A model generated the notes under the pieces. The model was not told where the DNA came from. It was given only the letters and a program-made list of their open reading frames with translations, and searched no databases. From the NCBI GenBank assembly GCA_946408385.1, contig CAMJSB010000002.1:117873-181872 (forward strand): DNA of 64,000 nt, read 5' to 3'. The DNA is from an uncultured bacterium. Its GTDB lineage: Bacteria > Patescibacteriota > Gracilibacteria > Absconditabacterales > Absconditicoccaceae. Shown here piece after piece: positions 59,894 to 64,000 of this stretch (its first letter is position 1; every line of letters begins with the position of its first letter). A program made the translations under genes and the position numbers.

Positions 59894-60769
59894 ATGCTTT
59901 TACAAGATTTATTACAGAATCCTGAATATAAACAAAAATTCGTTTTGGAGAAGTTTATCCAAGAAGTTCTCCAGATTTCTCGTGAAGAAATGTGGATGCA
60001 AATGGATAAGGAGATTTCTGGACCAGAAGTAGATCAGATTTTGACATACTATCGTGCATATGTAGAGGATAAAAAGCCTATGGAATACATACTTGGACAT
60101 GTAGATTTTTTTCAAGTTCCATTTATCGTTAATGAAAATACACTCATTCCTCGTCCAGAAACTGAATATATGATCACAGCGGTTACAGAATATACCAAAG
60201 AAAACCTAGATTCAAAAAATCAGAAATGAATATTATTAGATATCTGAACATGATGTGGAGTGCTCTGAATCTCAGTTCTTCTCCAAAATCCTGATTCATA
60301 TGACCAAATATTTTTTTCAGACATTTCTACTGGAGCGCTTTTTGTAGCACAAAAAAATTATGAAAATCTGATTGAAAAGAAATATGACCATGAATTTTTA
60401 CAGTCCGATTTAGTTTCTTTTATTTCTGATAAATCACTTGATACTAGTAAACCAACCACTTTGGTGGCGAATCTCCCATATATTCCAGATGAAACATTTG
60501 ATGAAAATTCTCCAGATAATGTGCAGAAACGAGAACCAAGGATGGCATTCGTATGATGAGATGATGGATTAGATCTTTATAGGAAAATGTTTAACCAACT
60601 CTTTGACTTCAAATCACAATGAAAAATCTGAAAAGTGATGATGTTTCTAGAAATGATGACACGGCAAGTTGAAATTTTAGAGAAAGAATTCTGAGATAAA
60701 CTAAGTTTTGAAGAGGTGAAAACTTTTCATTTCAATATTCGCATAGTCAAAGCATCTTTTAAAGACTAA
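59894..60769 (+). CDS. prmC: Peptide chain release factor glutamine methyltransferase (PrmC/HemK)
   Basis: 291 aa. Methylates the GGQ glutamine of release factors. N-terminal helical domain (LGHVDFFQVPFIVNENTLIPRPETE), SAM motif LLDIGTGCGVLGIS (four UGA glycines), and the catalytic VANLPYIPDE (NPPY variant NLPY), then EPRMAFVGGDDGLDLYRKM. Because UGA is not a stop here, the substrate should be RF1 alone; RF2 would be harmful. That last point follows from the code and is inference. Confidence 0.92.
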
Positions 60770-60796
60770 AATTACTAAAAAAGTCAAATTAAACCA

Positions 60797-60832
60797 ATAA
60801 AAAAAGTCAGAGTTTTTTTGACTTTTTTTGTG
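60797..60832 (+). terminator. Terminator of prmC
   Basis: AAAAAAGTCA / TGACTTTTTTT stem with a T-run. Confidence 0.7.
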
Positions 60833-60882
60833 TTTCTGAATATAATTATTTTGGAAACTTTATTTCCTTGAATTAAACAAAA

Positions 60883-63621
60883 ATGGAAGAAAATCAAACA
60901 AATCAGAATTTAAATCAACAACCTGTTCAACCACAGCAACCAGCTCAGCCACAACCTGAGCAAGTTCAGCAATCCGTTCAAAATCAACAGGTTCAACAAC
61001 AAACTGTTCAATGACAACAGCAACCTGCAGAGCAGCCTAGTGTTTCTATGCAGATTCAGCAGTTACTTGTTAAACAGCAACAATATCAACAACAATATAA
61101 TCAGCTGGTTGATTATGTGAAAAAAACTCCAAATTTACCTATTGAACAGGTGAATCAAATAAAAGCTCAATTAGATCAACTTAATGCTCTTTTTGTACAA
61201 TGAAAACAGCAATTACAAGCATTATGATATAATCAAGTGCAGGTAAATAAGCCTACAGAAGTAAAAAAATGAGCTGTATCTAATTTCTCACTCAAAAAAA
61301 TAGCTATCTGATGTGGAATAGTGTTATTGTTGATATTTGCAGGTTTTTTTGTAACTTTATCTTCATTAATAAAAAATCCAAATGCTCTACTGTGAATCTG
61401 AGTAGATGCATCAACTGCTAAAATGTTACTCCAAGCATTTACGTGATTGTTATTCTGAAGTGTTATTCTTTTGATGTTATGAGTGATTGTTTCAAATATT
61501 TACAGATTGATTACTGTAAAAAATCAATGAAAATGAAAATTTGTTCGATGATTAATGGGATGAATTATTTGAACCGCGATAATGTGAGTATTAATGTGAT
61601 TAGTATTTTGATGGATATGAAAAATTGTTACGGAAGTGGAACAAATCGATTATGATATAATTCAGCCTTATCTTGTATGAAGAGTAGAAAACGAATGAAA
61701 TGATGAATTTGCTCACCCATATAGAAATCAAGATATGGTTGGTGTAGGTGAAAATTATCCACTTATTGCTCCATCGGAAATGGCATATTCTCTTAGATGG
61801 GATGAATTAATAAAATTAGCGAATAAAGAATTACCAGCAGGGTACGATATAGTTAATATAAAACTTTTATGTGGAGATAAAGACAACACAATACTAGAGA
61901 TATATGATACAGCAGGAGCTAATCGTAGATTCAACTGAACATGTTTGTATTCAGAAAAATGAACGTATACTTACTGAATAGAAGTAACGTATGACAACAC
62001 TGTGACTAAGGAAAAGAAGACTGAAACATACAGATTAAAGTCTTTAGATTTTACATCAGAATTATCAATATATAAAGTGAATAGATCAAGTGGTTCATCT
62101 AATGCAACATCAAGTAAATTATCTAGTGAAGGATGAGAATACATACTTTGACAAGCTCCAGTAAAAGTAACAGTAGATACTACACAAATTTTCCGTGATT
62201 TTTCTACTAAATGATATGAAGTTCAATGGGATATGGATTGAGATTTTACAAATGATAGAATTAACCAAGTTAGTTTCGATTATTCATATAAGGTACCACA
62301 AGTTTACTATGTTACATATAAATTCCCAGAAATAAAAGACGATGTGTGGTATAGATTTCCAGTTAGAGTAGAGCCAAGTGATAATCCAATATGTGATGTG
62401 AATGTGGAAAATTTTCCGTGAACAAATAAGTTTCAGATTGCTACAGATTTTATAGATGGATCTTCAGCGGCTACTATTTCATCATATAGATACACTATAC
62501 GAAATAGAGCTACAAATCAGATTTTGAAAGAATTAAAAGAAGAATGACAAAAAATTGTTTATGAATTCCCAGATAAATGAAACTATTTTGTAGTGGTAGA
62601 TTATGTTACTGTAGATTGAAAAAAATGACAATGTGAATCCAATTTAATTCAACTTGAAAAAGAGGAATTTAATATCCAATATTCACTTCTAGCCAAAGAT
62701 TTAGATTCGTGAAAATTTAAAGAATTATGTAATTCTCAGAATGCTGATTACAACAATTGTACAGAAATAAATCTAGAAACTCTACCTCAAACATATCAAT
62801 TAAAAATACAGTCTATCACTCCATCTACAAATGAAATATCTAAAGCTGTCTATTTAGAAGACAATATAGAGTCATTAGAAAATACTCATGCATTATTGGA
62901 AGAAAATAATTCTTATGAATTTACAGTTAATAAAGAATGAGAATATGAATTAAGAATCGTTGTAGCTGATAAAAGCAGCTGAATAGATGATTCAACAAAA
63001 GTTATAAAAATAACAGCCAACAAACCAGATATAGTTTGAATTATCTCAGTTATGTCTAATGAAACTGATCCAAAAGAAAGGAAACAGATTTCTGAATGAT
63101 TTTCTCCATTGACAGTAATTTTGGATGCGTCAAAAACAGAAATAAATATTCCATGAGATGAAGTTGTCTATTTTACACGGGATTTTTGAGATGGACAAGT
63201 AAAGAAAAATCAGCAAAATGGTATAGTTTCTCACACATACAATTATGACTATGCTAATGAGAATTGAGTATTTACTCCAAAAGTTACTGTAAAAACTCTA
63301 CAATGACAAACTAAAGAATTTTTATGACCAACACTTCATGTAAAAAAACAACTTATCGACCTAAATTTAACATCAACAACACATCCATCTGGACAAGCTC
63401 CTGTTAATAGTCTAGTTGGATTTTTGGCAGAGTTTAGTTGATTGCCTGAGGAAATGACACGAGATTTCTGAGATTGAACACCTGCATATACATGTCAAAG
63501 AAGAGATTGCGCAGAACGGGATCATTCTTATAATAAGCCATGACTTTATACAATTAAAGTAAGTTTGGATTTCGAAGAAATCCAACAAGTAGAACAAACA
63601 ATGACTTTCAAAGTTTACTAG
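60883..63621 (+). CDS. Membrane protein with Gln-rich N-terminus and PKD-like domains
   Basis: 912 aa. Residues 1-110 are very Gln/Pro/Val-rich (QQPVQPQQPAQPQPEQ). Three to four hydrophobic helices follow at about 130-245 (IGCGIVLLLIFAGFFVTL, WSVILLMLGVIV). The rest is extracytoplasmic beta sandwich. PKD-like repeats appear near the C-terminus: VILDASKTEINIPGDEVVYFTRDFGDGQ and GFLAEFSGLPEEMTRDFGDGTP, with the usual FGDG. Such domains occur on surface proteins that bind other proteins or sugars. No SLH or lipobox. Likely an integral surface protein of unknown partner. Confidence 0.78.
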
Positions 63622-63946
63622 AAATTTCAAAAAACATAAAATATTAAAAAGCTGACACCTATAGACATGACTATAATATTTTTACAATTTCAAAAAATGT
63701 AAAAATTAAATCAGTTTATAACTAGTAAATTAAATAGTCACTTTTTATGCTCCAATTTTTTTAAGCATATTGACTAATAAAACTCGTCAAAAAAAATATT
63801 AAAATTCTAGGCATAAGAATTTACCTTTAATTTTTTACAACCATTTTTTTAAAAAATATATAAAATAATATAAAATACTCTTGATTTTTATTCTGATTTT
63901 TGTATATACTCTGATACTGTTTATTATAACAGTTGGAAAATGCTGT
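63622..63946. promoter_or_regulatory. AT-rich gap with tRNA promoter
   Basis: No gene seen. TTGATT (63881-63886), 16 bp, TATATA (63903-63908) lies about 38 bp before the tRNA. Confidence 0.5.
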
Positions 63947-64000
63947 GCGGATATGATGTAGTTGGTGTAGCATAGCAGACTTCAGCTCTGCTTGTACGGG
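63947..64000 (+). tRNA. tRNA-Gly(UCA), the UGA decoder (3' truncated by window end)
   Basis: GCGGATA acceptor strand, then TG, a D-arm with A14, G18-G19 and A21, anticodon stem GCAGA / TCTGC (63975-63979 and 63987-63991) and a seven-base loop CTTCAGC. Loop positions 34-36 are TCA, so it reads UGA. The variable region TTGTA and the start of a T-stem (CGGG) follow. The GCGG acceptor resembles glycine tRNAs. Amino-acid identity is inferred from UGA at conserved glycines; the missing 3' end holds the discriminator base. Confidence 0.88.

Noticed and set aside
63947-64000. tRNA-Sec or tRNA-Trp(UCA) as the explanation for the UCA anticodon
   Set aside because: UGA is used too often and at conserved Gly positions; Trp is coded by TGG in the same proteins. 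The visible variable region is short, unlike tRNA-Sec.

Overview
The window reads as a piece of a low-GC Patescibacteria (CPR) genome that uses genetic code 25, in which UGA means glycine (Absconditabacteria/SR1 or Gracilibacteria). With the standard code almost every gene breaks into short pieces. With UGA read as Gly, about forty long, nearly contiguous genes appear, and UGA falls at invariant glycines: the MurG GGGTGGH loop, the RuvB Walker A, the lipobox glycine and the prepilin peptidase GxGD. The last 54 bases hold most of a tRNA whose anticodon loop gives UCA, the adaptor expected to read UGA. All CDS coordinates here assume stops are only TAA and TAG.

Layout. 1-4766: tail of an unknown gene, an SLH surface protein, a prepilin peptidase, a membrane protein and a lipoprotein. 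4775-9187: HAD hydrolase, RlmD-type rRNA methyltransferase, a free-standing IleRS C-terminal domain, and a thymidylate synthase with no UGA codons. 9358-19943: three envelope proteins (InlB-like/SLH protein, M15 peptidase, a 2443-aa FISUMP/InlB-repeat protein). 20042-27437: murG, a 1610-aa secreted protein with a thermonuclease domain, and rimO. 27677-30888: a small unknown protein, rsmA, an orphan HigA-like regulator with an operator array, and a repeat-rich intergenic stretch. 30889-38885: the probable major S-layer protein, a LPLAT-ACP-AMP-ligase fusion, ruvB and a lipoprotein. 39188-48336: HU, a 3D-domain protein, an OGG1-type glycosylase, two DUF805 proteins (one fused to a pilin-like domain), a Ca2+-type ATPase, two small membrane proteins and a FecR-like protein. 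48454-52780: a FISUMP/InlB/SLH protein and a eukaryote-type phosphomannomutase. 53130-57848: rRNA genes in the order 23S-5S-16S. 58030-63621: two zinc-ribbon membrane proteins, prmC and a PKD-domain protein, then the tRNA.

How it fits together. Much of the coding capacity goes to envelope and surface functions: S-layer-like proteins, huge repeat proteins, lipoproteins, peptidoglycan enzymes and pilin processing. That suits a small cell living attached to others, and a secreted nuclease with an acyl-recycling fusion would fit scavenging (inference). Core RNA-modification and repair genes (rlmD, rimO, rsmA, prmC, ruvB, OGG1-like) lie between them.

The window also shows: a 16S 3' end without the usual CCUCC anti-Shine-Dalgarno, matching the general lack of SD motifs; a recurring promoter of TTGNNN, 16-17 bp, TATNNT; long inverted repeats around 23S and 16S; and an interspersed GATTCTTCG/CAGAATGAC repeat family that sits between genes and, still in frame, inside several coding sequences.
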